Notes: generated by a model from the sequence alone, not told the origin. A stretch of DNA of 64,000 bases from Petrimonas mucosa (GCF_900095795.1 NZ_LT608328.1:1667001-1731000); one strand, 5' to 3'; positions 1-8,977 are shown, counted from the stretch's first letter. Numbers and translations are program-made.

Positions 1-154
1 ACCCCAGTCCCTTGCCCACCATATCTTCGACGTATCTCCACAGGAACTGCATCAACACCAGGAAGAGGCATATGGCAAACGTCATCAGAAACAGGGGGAT
101 ATAGGTTTTTAATAGATAGCCGTAAAGTTTTTTTATGTGGAAGTTCCCTCTCAT
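1..154 (-). CDS. LptF/LptG family permease (N-terminal fragment)
   Basis: The first 51 codons of a gene reading leftwards off the window. The start ATG is at 154. The fragment begins with a short basic stretch, then a hydrophobic first membrane segment (about residues 17-36), then a loop containing WRYVEDMVGKGLG. That order, and especially the W-(K/R)-Y-(V/I)-(E/D)-D-(M/L)-VGKGL loop, is typical of the N-terminus of YjgP/YjgQ proteins. In the known LPS transport system these form the inner-membrane LptF/LptG pair that, with the LptB ATPase, extracts lipopolysaccharide for export. Whether this is F or G cannot be decided from 51 residues. Confidence 0.8.
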   Translation of the reverse strand, partial: MRGNFHIKKLYGYLLKTYIPLFLMTFAICLFLVLMQFLWRYVEDMVGKGLG

Positions 155-229
155 CCGTTAAAAAAGATCCCTTTTCTAAAATTTGATACAAAGATATAAT
201 AAATTCCTGTGGCGAAAACTGTTTTAAGA

Positions 230-275
230 TTTAAGAAAACAAAAAGAACAACCGGCTTCACATTCGGCTGTTCTT
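230..275 (-). terminator. Intrinsic terminator after the START-like gene
   Basis: Arms at 244-254 and 265-275 (AAGAACAACCG / CGGCTGTTCTT, one mismatch) enclose a 10-nt loop. Read on the minus strand the hairpin is followed by TTTTTGTTTTC. It sits 26 bp beyond the stop of the gene at 301-738. Confidence 0.75.
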
Positions 276-300
276 CCCTATTTTACCTGCACGAGACCCT

Positions 301-738
301 TTACAACACTCCAAGCTGTCTTTTCATGTTTTCGATCTGCGTTTCCCACAAGGTTATGGCGTCGCCCTTCTCGTCCGGTTCGGCAAAGTCGGTGATCTGC
401 AGGGCAATTTCATTAGATAATTCCAGTTTATGGAGCTGAAACTCAAAATATACATTCTCCTGCTCTTCATCCAACCAGCGGAAACGGATACTCTGGTTGG
501 GTTTTTGACTGATGATCTCGGCCTGGTTTTGCGATTTACCCCAGACGAAGGTGTAAATGTTCTCCTCCTCGCTTATCGAAACTTCATCGGCGAACCATTC
601 AGATAAACCGTCGATATGGCTGATCATTCTCCACAAACTAGCTTGTGTGGCACTTCCCATTAAAAACTCAATATGAAACTTCTCCTTAAGCATAACTGCT
701 CGCAATAAATTGGGCTCAATATACAACTTTTTTTCCAT
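301..738 (-). CDS. START-like domain protein (AHSA1-related, Bacteroidetes type)
   Basis: A 145-residue soluble protein with no signal peptide or membrane segment. It opens with MEKKLYIEPNLL and continues FHIEFLMGSATQASLWRMIS, then WFADEVSISEEENIYTFVWG and IRFRWLDEE. This is the helix-grip beta-sheet pattern of small Bacteroidetes proteins annotated as START-like (AHSA1 relatives). The fold makes a hydrophobic cavity; no ligand can be named. The gene reads from ATG at 738 and ends at a clear intrinsic terminator. It is monocistronic as far as can be seen. The family call rests on remembered sequence style and length; a biochemical role is not known to me. Confidence 0.75.
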   Translation of the reverse strand: MEKKLYIEPNLLRAVMLKEKFHIEFLMGSATQASLWRMISHIDGLSEWFADEVSISEEENIYTFVWGKSQNQAEIISQKPNQSIRFRWLDEEQENVYFEFQLHKLELSNEIALQITDFAEPDEKGDAITLWETQIENMKRQLGVL

Positions 739-859
739 ACAGCGGCATATTGCGGCAGTTTTTTGTGCCTCCGAATCATCTCGTTACAGTGCGAAAAACA
801 GACTGTTTCCGTCTCCAGAACGGTGGATCCAAGGTCATCCATTTTGCTTCTGCCGGTCG

Positions 860-885
860 CTCCCGGGAGTTGCGGCTCCCGGGAG
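860..885. repeat. Double palindrome downstream of the envelope operon
   Basis: CTCCCGGGAG occurs twice, at 860-869 and 876-885, separated by 6 nt. Each copy is itself a perfect palindrome, so the pair can form one strong hairpin. It lies just beyond the stop at 896 of the minus-strand operon and may act in transcript ending or protection, but no strong T-run follows on either strand. Confidence 0.5.
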
Positions 886-895
886 AGGCAGGAGA

Positions 896-1555
896 TTATT
901 CCGATTCAGTAATGACAATATCGCTCGGTATTTCAAATTTCTCTTGCGGAGGTGCCACCTCTTCCACCGATATAACTTCCGAAGAGGTGGCTATGCCCAT
1001 CGTCTCACCCTCCATCTTCATCATCACGTTGCCCCACATCACATATTCCACTTCCGTTCCCTTATCGCTCCTTATGCGCATCTTGCGGCATTTATAGCCC
1101 AGAAATTCCACCTCTCCGAGATCTTCCATCTTCATCTTTCCCAGCAACTCGTCTGTCAAGCTCTCGACATCCACCCCCAGCGGATTGATTGCCCGGGTCT
1201 GCTTATAATGTTCACCGCTCTTCTTGTCCAGGTCGATTTTCCAGTGATCGTCCCCTTTGATGATCTCCAGCGTGTGGGAGGAGTAATCCTCTCCCATCAC
1301 CTCCATCGGTACTGTTGTCTCGATTGCCTCCCACTCGCCCCACTTATCGAAATAGGTGACGATCTCCATCTTCATGCCCATTGCCTTGGAAGTGGAGCGT
1401 ATGATTCCCTGCTCGATGGGGTATCTTCTCTTGCCAGCATCCGCTTGCAGCTCTTTTACCGATAACTTTTCTTCTTCGGTATCTTGCCCCCTCTTCTCTC
1501 CTGAGCAGCCGCCCAGAAGCAGGGCCAACAATAAAATGGATATTACCTTTTTCAT
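896..1555 (-). CDS. Lipoprotein of unknown function
   Basis: A 219-residue product starting MKKVISILLLALLLGGCSG, with a lipobox (LGGC) at about residue 17, so it should be lipidated and exported. A GTG three codons upstream is possible, but the ATG at 1555 gives the better signal peptide. The mature part is rich in Met, Glu and Lys and in alternating beta-type stretches; it holds a paired motif, GYKCRKMRIRSDKG then EYVMWGNVMMKMEG, resembling DUF4412-like proteins. I do not recognise a specific family. It is the last gene of an operon with the OmpA-like protein and starts 5 nt after the previous stop, so translational coupling is likely. Confidence 0.7.
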   Translation of the reverse strand: MKKVISILLLALLLGGCSGEKRGQDTEEEKLSVKELQADAGKRRYPIEQGIIRSTSKAMGMKMEIVTYFDKWGEWEAIETTVPMEVMGEDYSSHTLEIIKGDDHWKIDLDKKSGEHYKQTRAINPLGVDVESLTDELLGKMKMEDLGEVEFLGYKCRKMRIRSDKGTEVEYVMWGNVMMKMEGETMGIATSSEVISVEEVAPPQEKFEIPSDIVITESE

Positions 1556-1560
1556 GATTG

Positions 1561-2325
1561 TCACTCTTTTACAATTCTACTTTTCAGTGATTTATATTTC
1601 ATGCTTTCTCTGGCAAGCGAGACCAGCTTCTCGACTACCATCTGCGGAACCGCAATGTCATCGCCCTCCGCCTCCAGGGTGAAGAAGATATCCTCCACCC
1701 GTCCCGTGTAGTAGCTGGAGTAACGCACCATCTCTTTTCCGTCCCATTCCGCAGTATACCTGTAGCTTCCGCCGGCACCCCACTCCCGGATCCTGATATC
1801 CGACAGCTTCCCGTCATGATTTGGATGGATCCTTTTTTTTATCTTTTCGAGCTTCATGGACAATACCATGCTCTCCATTTCTGTCCGGGCTTTAACCTCT
1901 TCGTCGCCGCTTTCCGAATTATAGATATTGAGCGAGACGGTAAAGTTGTACCCCTTGCCGTCATTTCTACCGGTCAACGTATCAAAATTGATAGAGGCAA
2001 AAAGGGGATAGAGAATGCAGCTCGCCCTGCCTACCGTGCGACACCCTTCCGGTAGAATATTCAGTAACTCCGACGGCACTTCGAATACCAAAACCGATCC
2101 ATCCCCTAACTTATGCTGTTCAATCAGATTGACTGCATCTCGAACACCGCCAAGCATCTGCTGCACCATTTGGGCTTGGCTCAACTGATCCTCCAGGGTG
2201 TTCAGATCCTGATGAGGCAGCTTGGAATCGTCCGGGACAACAGCCCTGATTGTATCCAGGAGATTCGTTGCAAACGTACAGGAGAGGATCAGCTGACAGA
2301 GAGTCAATATCACAAATCTTCTCAT
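1561..2325 (-). CDS. Secreted protein of unknown function
   Basis: A 254-residue protein with a signal peptide (MRRFVILTLCQLILSCTFA), cleaved or lipidated near Cys16. The mature part starts with a helical, Gln/Leu-rich segment (LNTLEDQLSQAQMVQQML) and continues as a beta-rich region with RYTAEWDGKEMVRYSSYYTG. I do not recognise the family. It lies 11 nt downstream of the OmpA-like gene and 5 nt upstream of the lipoprotein gene, all on the minus strand. The context suggests a role in the envelope with the OmpA protein, but nothing in the sequence gives a reaction. Confidence 0.65.
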   Translation of the reverse strand: MRRFVILTLCQLILSCTFATNLLDTIRAVVPDDSKLPHQDLNTLEDQLSQAQMVQQMLGGVRDAVNLIEQHKLGDGSVLVFEVPSELLNILPEGCRTVGRASCILYPLFASINFDTLTGRNDGKGYNFTVSLNIYNSESGDEEVKARTEMESMVLSMKLEKIKKRIHPNHDGKLSDIRIREWGAGGSYRYTAEWDGKEMVRYSSYYTGRVEDIFFTLEAEGDDIAVPQMVVEKLVSLARESMKYKSLKSRIVKE

Positions 2326-2336
2326 GATGATTTTTT

Positions 2337-3614
2337 TTACAGTTTCACAAACTCTACCCTGCGATTCAACGCTTTGTTGGCCGGAGTATCATTAGGTGCC
2401 ACGGGAGAGGTTTCACCCGCTCCATCGGTCTCCATGCGAGATGCATCGATACCGAACCGGGTTACCAGTTCATTCTTTACCGATTCTGCACGACGTTGAG
2501 AGAGTTCCAGATTTTTGGCATCATCGCCATCACTGTCGGTATGACCCACAATCTTTACCCTTACCGATTCATTCTCCTTCAGTACTTCGGCAATGTTTTT
2601 CAGGGTGCCGAACGATTCGGCTTTCACCTCGGCCTTGTTCACATCGAATGTGATGCCGTAGGTAATCAGTCTCCCTTCGGTGATCAGCTTGCTGCGGGTG
2701 TCGGGCGACGCCGTGGTGATCTTGATATTCGACACGAGAGGGGCGCTGTGGCGGTCCCATCCCGAGAAGCGGATACGGTTGAACTTCACGTCGGGATAGA
2801 TATTGGTCGGCATGTCCAGTACCTTTGCATTCTGGTGATAGATACGTACCCGCCGTTTCTGTATCCAGATGATTACATGGTTCTCCTGCTCGCGGATCAC
2901 CGGATTCCGGGTTGCACTGCCTGTAATCCAATCCTCCGAATCCTTGTAGCCATTCGTCTCCCACCGGTCGTGACTGGCAACGATGTGTAGTCCCGCCACA
3001 CCGGGAAATAGACCATCGTTCATCTCCTTCGGTTTTCCCTCTTCATCCTGGTAGAGCGTGAACTGGATTCCATGACCAAACTCCTCATCGGGAATGATGT
3101 CGAACTCCACGATGAAATTGTCGGGAAAATCGATCTGACGGGTGTAACAGTAGCAGGCATTATCCCCGTTCAAGTGAAACCACTTTCCCGGAGCGATATT
3201 GACCGTCTTCACTTCACCACTGCCGTCTGTCGTCCACAGTGCCGGAAAATCACCAATGGCGTCCTGCGAGAAATCCTCGAAATAGAGGATCTTGTCGCCC
3301 GGGACGAAGTCGTACTGGCTGGTGCTGACCAGCTTTTGCGAGGCTGTCTGCCTTGCCTTCCCGGTCGTCTCCTCCCGGCTCGCTTCCTCCTCCATGTCAG
3401 CCTCTTCCTCTGTTACCTCTCTTCTTGTCACTGACTCCTCGGCTTTATTCAGCGTTTTTTCGGTCACCTCTTCCGCTTTCTGTTCCACACGTCGCTCTAC
3501 TGTATTCTTTGCAGCCTCTTTTGCCGCGTTGCCCAGCTTGTTCAGCCAACTTTGCGCATCTGCCCCGGCAATGAACAGCAGGCAAAAACTTAAAAGGATA
3601 ATGATCTTTTTCAT
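2337..3614 (-). CDS. OmpA-family peptidoglycan-binding protein with N-terminal jelly-roll-like domain
   Basis: 425 residues from ATG 3614, chosen because it begins a clean signal peptide (MKKIIILLSFCLLFIAGADAQ); the open frame extends further upstream but without a plausible leader. Residues about 25-95 are highly charged with a Glu/Lys coiled coil. Residues about 105-305 look like a LamG/concanavalin-type beta sandwich (FEDFSQDAIGDFPALW, VEFDIIPDEEFGHGIQ, HVIIWIQKRRVRIYHQN). Residues about 315-425 are an OmpA C-terminal domain with ITFDVNKAEV, IVGHTDSDGD, LSQRRAESV and NRRVEFVKL; the Asp and Arg that bind diaminopimelate are present. It likely tethers the outer membrane or a periplasmic assembly to peptidoglycan. 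It follows the Yip1-like gene by 14 nt and heads two exported proteins. Confidence 0.88.
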   Translation of the reverse strand: MKKIIILLSFCLLFIAGADAQSWLNKLGNAAKEAAKNTVERRVEQKAEEVTEKTLNKAEESVTRREVTEEEADMEEEASREETTGKARQTASQKLVSTSQYDFVPGDKILYFEDFSQDAIGDFPALWTTDGSGEVKTVNIAPGKWFHLNGDNACYCYTRQIDFPDNFIVEFDIIPDEEFGHGIQFTLYQDEEGKPKEMNDGLFPGVAGLHIVASHDRWETNGYKDSEDWITGSATRNPVIREQENHVIIWIQKRRVRIYHQNAKVLDMPTNIYPDVKFNRIRFSGWDRHSAPLVSNIKITTASPDTRSKLITEGRLITYGITFDVNKAEVKAESFGTLKNIAEVLKENESVRVKIVGHTDSDGDDAKNLELSQRRAESVKNELVTRFGIDASRMETDGAGETSPVAPNDTPANKALNRRVEFVKL

Positions 3615-3628
3615 CTTACTACGTTTAA

Positions 3629-4213
3629 TTAAAAAATGAGTCCTGAAGTTGAAAGGATCAATGCGCCCATGACTGTGGAGAGGATGGCCGAGACCACTAT
3701 CACACAGAGCAGGCTCACGATGAAATAGGTGCTCTTTTTCTCTTCCGGCGTACTCATCATGGGTACAAGGCCCAGATAAAGCAGGTATAGACCGTAAAGT
3801 CCGCACAATGCCGCAACAACCGACAGGTTGGGTAGCAGCAGGAGTATCCCGGCCACGCACATTGGCGTGTAGGAATAGGCTACCAGTGAGAATGACCTGT
3901 CGAAATTGTTCGTAGAACCAAATTTATCGGCAAGGTTAGCGATGATCCAGGCCGATAGGTAAGCTCCGCCCAATGTGGAGACGAGCGATGTTACCGCGTG
4001 CCGGATGCCCAATCCGATAAAACTCGAGTGAAGACCCATCAGGTTGAATCTGAAGAGTCCGAATCCAATGAATCCCGCAATGGCCGGGATAAGTGCCAGG
4101 GGGATCAGGTAGGAGACCAATACTTTTGAGTGTGTGTCGTTTTTCTCCGATATTACTTCCCATTCTGTTTTGGGATTCAACAAAATGTTTTTTACTTTGC
4201 TTATGATTTCCAT
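3629..4213 (-). CDS. Yip1-family inner-membrane protein
   Basis: 194 residues. The opening MEIISKVKNILLNPKTEWEVI is the typical N-terminus of bacterial Yip1-domain proteins, followed by about five hydrophobic segments (roughly residues 30-50, 78-98, 108-130, 133-150 and 165-190). Yip1 proteins are multi-pass membrane proteins whose bacterial role is poorly known. This is the first gene of a four-gene minus-strand operon that continues with the OmpA-like protein, a secreted protein and a lipoprotein with gaps of 5-14 nt. That tight packing points to a joint envelope function. Confidence 0.8.
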   Translation of the reverse strand: MEIISKVKNILLNPKTEWEVISEKNDTHSKVLVSYLIPLALIPAIAGFIGFGLFRFNLMGLHSSFIGLGIRHAVTSLVSTLGGAYLSAWIIANLADKFGSTNNFDRSFSLVAYSYTPMCVAGILLLLPNLSVVAALCGLYGLYLLYLGLVPMMSTPEEKKSTYFIVSLLCVIVVSAILSTVMGALILSTSGLIF

Positions 4214-4429
4214 AAAACACTGATTTTAATTTTGTTTGTTCATTGACTGTTTTTCCAGTAGATCTTTATTTCCGGTTCATCGAATACAAAATTAGGGGTT
4301 GAAAAAGGGTGAAAATAGACCCAAAAGGGAGTTTTTTAATGCTGTGGATGAATTTAACTTTGTCCTGAAATGACCATCCTGGTTTGCCGGGGCAACGCTG
4401 TGATATTAATAATTATAACGTTAAGTAAA

Positions 4430-6355
4430 ATGGGGACTTTCATTAGGAGTAGAGGCTTGATCGTCCTGTTTCTCGGGTTGTTCATGCGATCTCTCTGCGG
4501 AACAGCCCAGAGTCTGGATAGCCTAGAGAACCTGTTGAGTGGAAACAGCCTCTCGTCGGAGGAGTACCTGACGGTATGCGATGATTTGAGTTGGGGTTAT
4601 CTCGACCACGATTTCGGAAAATCAAGACAGTATGCCCTGTTGGGTATCGAGCGGGCAAAATCGGACAAGAATCCGCTCATGGAGGCAAGACTTTACCGGA
4701 ATCTGGGTGTGGCCTACTACATGAACAGCCAGATGGATACGGCCCTGGCATACCTGAACCGGTCGCTCGAGAAAGCGGTCCACCTCAATGATGAGCAGCT
4801 GGAGGCTGCTGTTTACAGTGCCATCGGTAACCTGCACAATGTGTCGGGTGATTACAAAGAGGCACTGACCTATTACCTGAAGGCACTCCCCATATTCGAG
4901 AGGTACAATAACAAGGACCGGATCCGGTCGCTACTTGGAAACATTGCAACCCTTTACTTCAGCCTGATCAATCTGAACCAGGCCGAGAAGTATTATATGG
5001 AACTCGAAAAGGCGAGCGAGGAGGCCAACGATCTATACAATATAGGTCGTGCATATGAGGGATTCAGCAAGATTGCGCTGAAGCGGAATGATTTTAGGTC
5101 TTCGCTGGAATATTCGGAAAAGGCGGCCGAAATATTTCACAAGGGAGGTTACAAGTCATCGGAGGCGATTGCACTTCAAGGGATAGCCATGGTCTACTAC
5201 CTCGATTTCAAGGATTATGCCAAGGCGAAGGAGTATGCGCTGAAAGCGTTGAAGTTGACACAGGAGATCGGTTACGGTGCCGATATTGTCGGTTCGTTGA
5301 ATATCTTGTCGAATATCTATTTTAACGAAAAAGATTATGTAAACTGTTTGAATTCGGCACGGGAGGCGATAGCCACCGACACTACGGATGCCAACGTGAC
5401 CACCAATCTTTATGCAAACATGGTTCGGGCCGGCATATTTCTGAACAATCACCAGGAGACGCTGGAGTATTTCGACAAGTACCGCAGGCTCATCGATATC
5501 CGCTCTTCGACAGAGTTCGAACGGGCGATGGCTGAATTGGAGAAAAAGTATCAAACCGAAAAGAAGGAGCTCCGCATACGGAACCTGGAGAAGGAGAAGC
5601 GGCTCCATTTTATTATCTATCTGGTGAGTACTTTTGGTCTTTTTCTCTTCCTGCTGGTACTCTATTTGCGTACCAAGACGATAAAGGCCAACGAGGAGTT
5701 GAACCGGCAGAAGATTATTCAACTGGAACAGGAGAAGCAGCTCATTGCGGCCCAGGCTGTGATGAGTGGTGAGACTGCCGAGCGCACACGACTTGCCCGT
5801 GACCTTCACGATGGCCTGGGTGGAATGCTCTCGGCTGTGAAATTAAACCTATTTGATATGAAACAGAATGTAATCATTGAAGAGGAGGATGTGGCACGGT
5901 TCAATAAGGTGATGGAGATGTTGGACGCTTCGATCAGGGAACTTCGGCGTGTGGCACACAACATGATGCCCGAAACACTTTCCCGTTACGGTTTGAAGAG
6001 TGCCCTGAACGATTTCTGCAATAACTTCAGAAATGTGAAGTTCCATTACTTTGGAACAGAGCAACGGCTTGAAAAGAAGATAGAGACGGTGATTTACCGT
6101 GCTGCGACGGAGTTGATAAACAACGCATTGAAACATTCCGGTGCTGAAACTGTCAATGTCCAGTTGGTGTGCGGACCCGACCTGATTTCGCTCAACGTCC
6201 AGGACGACGGCAAGGGATTTGATACTGCTGCCGAAACATCCGGGGCGGGGCTGGACAATATCCGTACTCGTGTGGCCGCAGTAAACGGCTCCATGAATAT
6301 CCACTCTGCACCGGGTGAAGGAACCGAAGTGGATGTGGAAATAAAGATCTTGTAA
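4430..6355 (+). CDS. TPR-containing sensor histidine kinase (NarX/HisKA_3 type)
   Basis: 641 residues from ATG 4430, which starts the leader MGTFIRSRGLIVLFLGLFMR ending near TAQS. Residues about 40-380 are TPR repeats facing the periplasm (for example AVYSAIGNLHNVSGDYKEAL). One membrane segment lies at about 387-410 (FIIYLVSTFGLFLFLLVLYL), then a coiled coil, then a HisKA_3 dimer domain with the phospho-acceptor His460 in ARDLHDGLGGMLSAVK. The HATPase domain has the N-box ELINNALKHS and G-boxes DDGKGF and GAGLDNIRTR. It is expected to phosphorylate the response regulator that begins 2 nt after its stop. TPR kinases of this kind sense unknown periplasmic or protein cues in Bacteroidetes. Confidence 0.93.
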   Translation: MGTFIRSRGLIVLFLGLFMRSLCGTAQSLDSLENLLSGNSLSSEEYLTVCDDLSWGYLDHDFGKSRQYALLGIERAKSDKNPLMEARLYRNLGVAYYMNSQMDTALAYLNRSLEKAVHLNDEQLEAAVYSAIGNLHNVSGDYKEALTYYLKALPIFERYNNKDRIRSLLGNIATLYFSLINLNQAEKYYMELEKASEEANDLYNIGRAYEGFSKIALKRNDFRSSLEYSEKAAEIFHKGGYKSSEAIALQGIAMVYYLDFKDYAKAKEYALKALKLTQEIGYGADIVGSLNILSNIYFNEKDYVNCLNSAREAIATDTTDANVTTNLYANMVRAGIFLNNHQETLEYFDKYRRLIDIRSSTEFERAMAELEKKYQTEKKELRIRNLEKEKRLHFIIYLVSTFGLFLFLLVLYLRTKTIKANEELNRQKIIQLEQEKQLIAAQAVMSGETAERTRLARDLHDGLGGMLSAVKLNLFDMKQNVIIEEEDVARFNKVMEMLDASIRELRRVAHNMMPETLSRYGLKSALNDFCNNFRNVKFHYFGTEQRLEKKIETVIYRAATELINNALKHSGAETVNVQLVCGPDLISLNVQDDGKGFDTAAETSGAGLDNIRTRVAAVNGSMNIHSAPGEGTEVDVEIKIL

Positions 6356-6356
6356 G

Positions 6357-6968
6357 ATGATAACCGTTCATATCGTTGATGACCACAAGATCCTGGTGGA
6401 AGGATTGAAAAAACTGATCGACAGTTCCGGCTTTGCCACTACTGTTGATCTGAGTTATACCGGAGCTGAATGCCTCTGGAAACTGGGATTTAACCAGCCT
6501 CAGGTGCTCCTGCTCGATATCAATCTGCCCGATTGTAGTGGCATTGAACTCTGCAAAACGATAAAAAACAGATTCCCGGGGGTGAAGATAGTGGCACTTA
6601 CCAGTTATTCCGAATACACCATTGTGAGGCAGATGCTTGAAAACGGAGCTTCGGGCTATGTCATTAAAAATGCCATGCCCGAAGAGATCCTGTTGGGTAT
6701 CCAGACCGTTGCAGACGACAAGACCTTCTTGTGCGAGGAGATCGACTGCCTGATGAGCAAAAGATCCCTTGAGCAGATCTGGCTGACCCCGCGTGAGAGA
6801 GCACTACTGAGACTTATCGTGGATGGATATACCAATCCCGAGATTGCGGAAAAGATGTTTCTCTCCGTGGAAACCATCAACAATTACCGCAAGAAGCTCC
6901 TGTGCAAGCTCAACGCCCGCAATACGGCGGTTCTGGTACGTGTAGCGCTGGAGCGGAAACTGGTGTGA
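6357..6968 (+). CDS. NarL/FixJ-family response regulator
   Basis: 203 residues. An N-terminal receiver domain (about 1-120) has the acidic pair in VDDHK, the phospho-acceptor Asp54 in LLLDINLPD, the Thr/Ser switch in VALTSYSE and the Lys in YVIKNAMPEE. A C-terminal LuxR-type helix-turn-helix (about 138-200) contains LTPRERALLRLIVDGYTNPEIAEKMF split across its helices. The gene begins 2 nt after the histidine kinase stop, so the two form a two-component operon. The target promoters are unknown. The convergent neighbour at 6977 ends 8 nt away. Confidence 0.93.
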   Translation: MITVHIVDDHKILVEGLKKLIDSSGFATTVDLSYTGAECLWKLGFNQPQVLLLDINLPDCSGIELCKTIKNRFPGVKIVALTSYSEYTIVRQMLENGASGYVIKNAMPEEILLGIQTVADDKTFLCEEIDCLMSKRSLEQIWLTPRERALLRLIVDGYTNPEIAEKMFLSVETINNYRKKLLCKLNARNTAVLVRVALERKLV

Positions 6969-6976
6969 CTGTCCCG

Positions 6977-8977
6977 TTACCCTTCGATGTTGTTGCGTAA
7001 TGGCTTGTATTCTACAAATGCCTCAATCGCTTCGTATGAAGCCAGTCCCAGTTTGTCGTACATGTTGGCCGTGGCCCGGTTGCGCTCTTCGGAACGTTGC
7101 CAGAATAACCGCTCATCATCACCGAGGAAAGGTGCGCTCTCCATTTGTGACTGGTGACGCAGGATGGCGTTTCTCTTTTGACGAAGCTCTTCGGGAGAGA
7201 TCGGTACAGCCATTTCGATGTGGTCGATTTCCCATTCCATCCAGGCACCACGGTACATCCAGATACGGCAATCCTTGAACCAGTCGTCATCTTTCATCAG
7301 GTCTATTGCGGCCAGGATGGCATCGAGACACACTTTGTGGGTCCCGTGCGGATCGGCGAGGTCGCCAGCAACGTATATCTGGTGGGGTTTGATGCTTTCA
7401 ATGAAGTTCTTGACAATCACCACATCCTTCTCCGAGATGGGATCTTTCTTCACCTTTCCGGTTTCGTAGAACGGCAGGTCGAGGAAGTGGACATGGCTGT
7501 GAGGCAGCCCCACATATCTGTCGGCCGAACGGGCCTCTTCCCTGCGGATCCGTCCCTTCAGGAATCGAACTTCAGGAATATCCACATCGTCCGAACCCTT
7601 TTCATGGAAAAGGTGATGCAGTATGCTGGATAATTTATCCAGGGCGGCCTTGTTGTCAGGGTCGTACTCCCTGATGAGGTGTTTGAATACCGACAGGTAA
7701 CGGATCACCTCCTCGTCGCCCACGGCAATATTACCTGAAGTCTGATAGGCTACATGCACATCGTGTCCCTGGTTCACCAGGCGTTGGAAGGTGCCACCCA
7801 TGGAGATCACGTCGTCGTCGGGGTGGGGGCTGAAGATGATTACACGCTTGGGATAGGGTTTTGCCCTTTCGGGACGGTTGGAGTCGTCGGCATTTGGTTT
7901 CCCGCCTGGCCATCCGGTGATGGTGTGCTGTAGGTCGTTGAAAATCTTGATATTGACATTATATGCTGAACCGTAAAGGGTAATGAGCTCGCTCAGTCCG
8001 TAATCGTTGTAGTCCTTGTTGGTCAGTTTCAGTATAGGCTTGTTCACAATGCCGCACAACCAGACGATTGCCCTGCGGATAAGCTTGCTGGTCCATTCAC
8101 AGTTGGTGACGAGCCAGGGTTGGCTGATGCGCGTCAGGTTGCTTGCGGCTGCCAGGTCGATATAGACATCTGCATCGGGATGTGTCTGCAGTACCGATGC
8201 GGGAGCCGATTCAGTGACGCTTCCTTCTACCATCTGCTTGATGCTTTCGGCCTTCTGTTCGCCCCATGCAATTAGTGTGATCCGTTTTGCACGCATCATG
8301 TCGGCTATACCCATGGTGATGGCACTGACAGGCACCTTGTCCAGCGATTCATAGCTGGATGCAATATCGCGGCGTGAATCTCCGTCGAGCACCACAAGGC
8401 GCGTCTGTGAGTGAAGGTTGCTCCCCGGCATGTTAAAGCCGATATTTCCCTTGCTGCCCAGTCCCAGCAGCAGGTAGTCCAACCCTCCCAATTGATGCAG
8501 CGCCTCTTCATACTCCTCACATTTTTCAGCGATAAGATCCTTCTCGATATCGGCATCAATCGAGTAGATGTTGTCGGGATCAATATCGATGTGATTCAGG
8601 AAGCTATCCTTGATGAACTGCAGATTGGTCAGGGCGGGTTCGGTAACCGGATAGAACTCGTAGATATTGAATACGACCAGATTACTGAAACTGACACCCT
8701 CCTCCTTGTGCATCCTGATCAGTTCCTCATACACCTGGATGGGAGAAGATCCACCCGATACGCCAAGGATAAACTTCTTACCCTCTTTCTGATGTTTTAG
8801 CATCAGCTTCGCAATATTGGCTGCAATTTTTCTTGCTGCACGATCCGACTTTTCATAGATGTGAACCGGAATCTTTTCGAAGCGGCTGAGCGTATATTCT
8901 TCAAAATCGTTTTCAGGCCTGTAATACCTTTGAGGTATTCGATCAAGTGTGATGTAAGAGCTTAAATCTAATCGCAT
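6977..8977 (-). CDS. NagB-like / LmbE (PIG-L) deacetylase fusion protein, deaminase site degraded
   Basis: 666 residues from ATG 8977 (an in-frame ATG 11 codons upstream is less likely). Residues about 30-300 form a glucosamine-6-phosphate deaminase fold (GVSGGSSPIQVYEELI, FNIYEFYPV, GLGSKGNIGFNMPGS). Residues about 385-610 form a PIG-L/LmbE metal deacetylase domain with the zinc motif SPHPDDDVISMGG and the second histidine in DPHGTHK. Compared with E. coli NagB, the catalytic Asp72 is Tyr106, Asp141 is Lys176, His143 is Asn178 and Glu148 is Met183, so ring-opening and deamination chemistry is unlikely. The PIG-L half appears intact. The 5' neighbour is a POT-like transporter 106 nt upstream on the same strand. 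The probable real activity is deacetylation of an N-acetyl sugar compound, with the NagB half a binding module. Confidence 0.85.
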   Translation of the reverse strand: MRLDLSSYITLDRIPQRYYRPENDFEEYTLSRFEKIPVHIYEKSDRAARKIAANIAKLMLKHQKEGKKFILGVSGGSSPIQVYEELIRMHKEEGVSFSNLVVFNIYEFYPVTEPALTNLQFIKDSFLNHIDIDPDNIYSIDADIEKDLIAEKCEEYEEALHQLGGLDYLLLGLGSKGNIGFNMPGSNLHSQTRLVVLDGDSRRDIASSYESLDKVPVSAITMGIADMMRAKRITLIAWGEQKAESIKQMVEGSVTESAPASVLQTHPDADVYIDLAAASNLTRISQPWLVTNCEWTSKLIRRAIVWLCGIVNKPILKLTNKDYNDYGLSELITLYGSAYNVNIKIFNDLQHTITGWPGGKPNADDSNRPERAKPYPKRVIIFSPHPDDDVISMGGTFQRLVNQGHDVHVAYQTSGNIAVGDEEVIRYLSVFKHLIREYDPDNKAALDKLSSILHHLFHEKGSDDVDIPEVRFLKGRIRREEARSADRYVGLPHSHVHFLDLPFYETGKVKKDPISEKDVVIVKNFIESIKPHQIYVAGDLADPHGTHKVCLDAILAAIDLMKDDDWFKDCRIWMYRGAWMEWEIDHIEMAVPISPEELRQKRNAILRHQSQMESAPFLGDDERLFWQRSEERNRATANMYDKLGLASYEAIEAFVEYKPLRNNIEG

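Noticed and set aside
860-885. CTCCCGGGAG pair as a phage or integration site
   Set aside because: No matching partner copy, integrase or tRNA is nearby; a hairpin at the operon end explains it.
3615-3860. Upstream extension of the OmpA-like open frame
   Set aside because: The extra 82 codons overlap the Yip1 gene and lack a leader; ATG 3614 begins a clear signal peptide.
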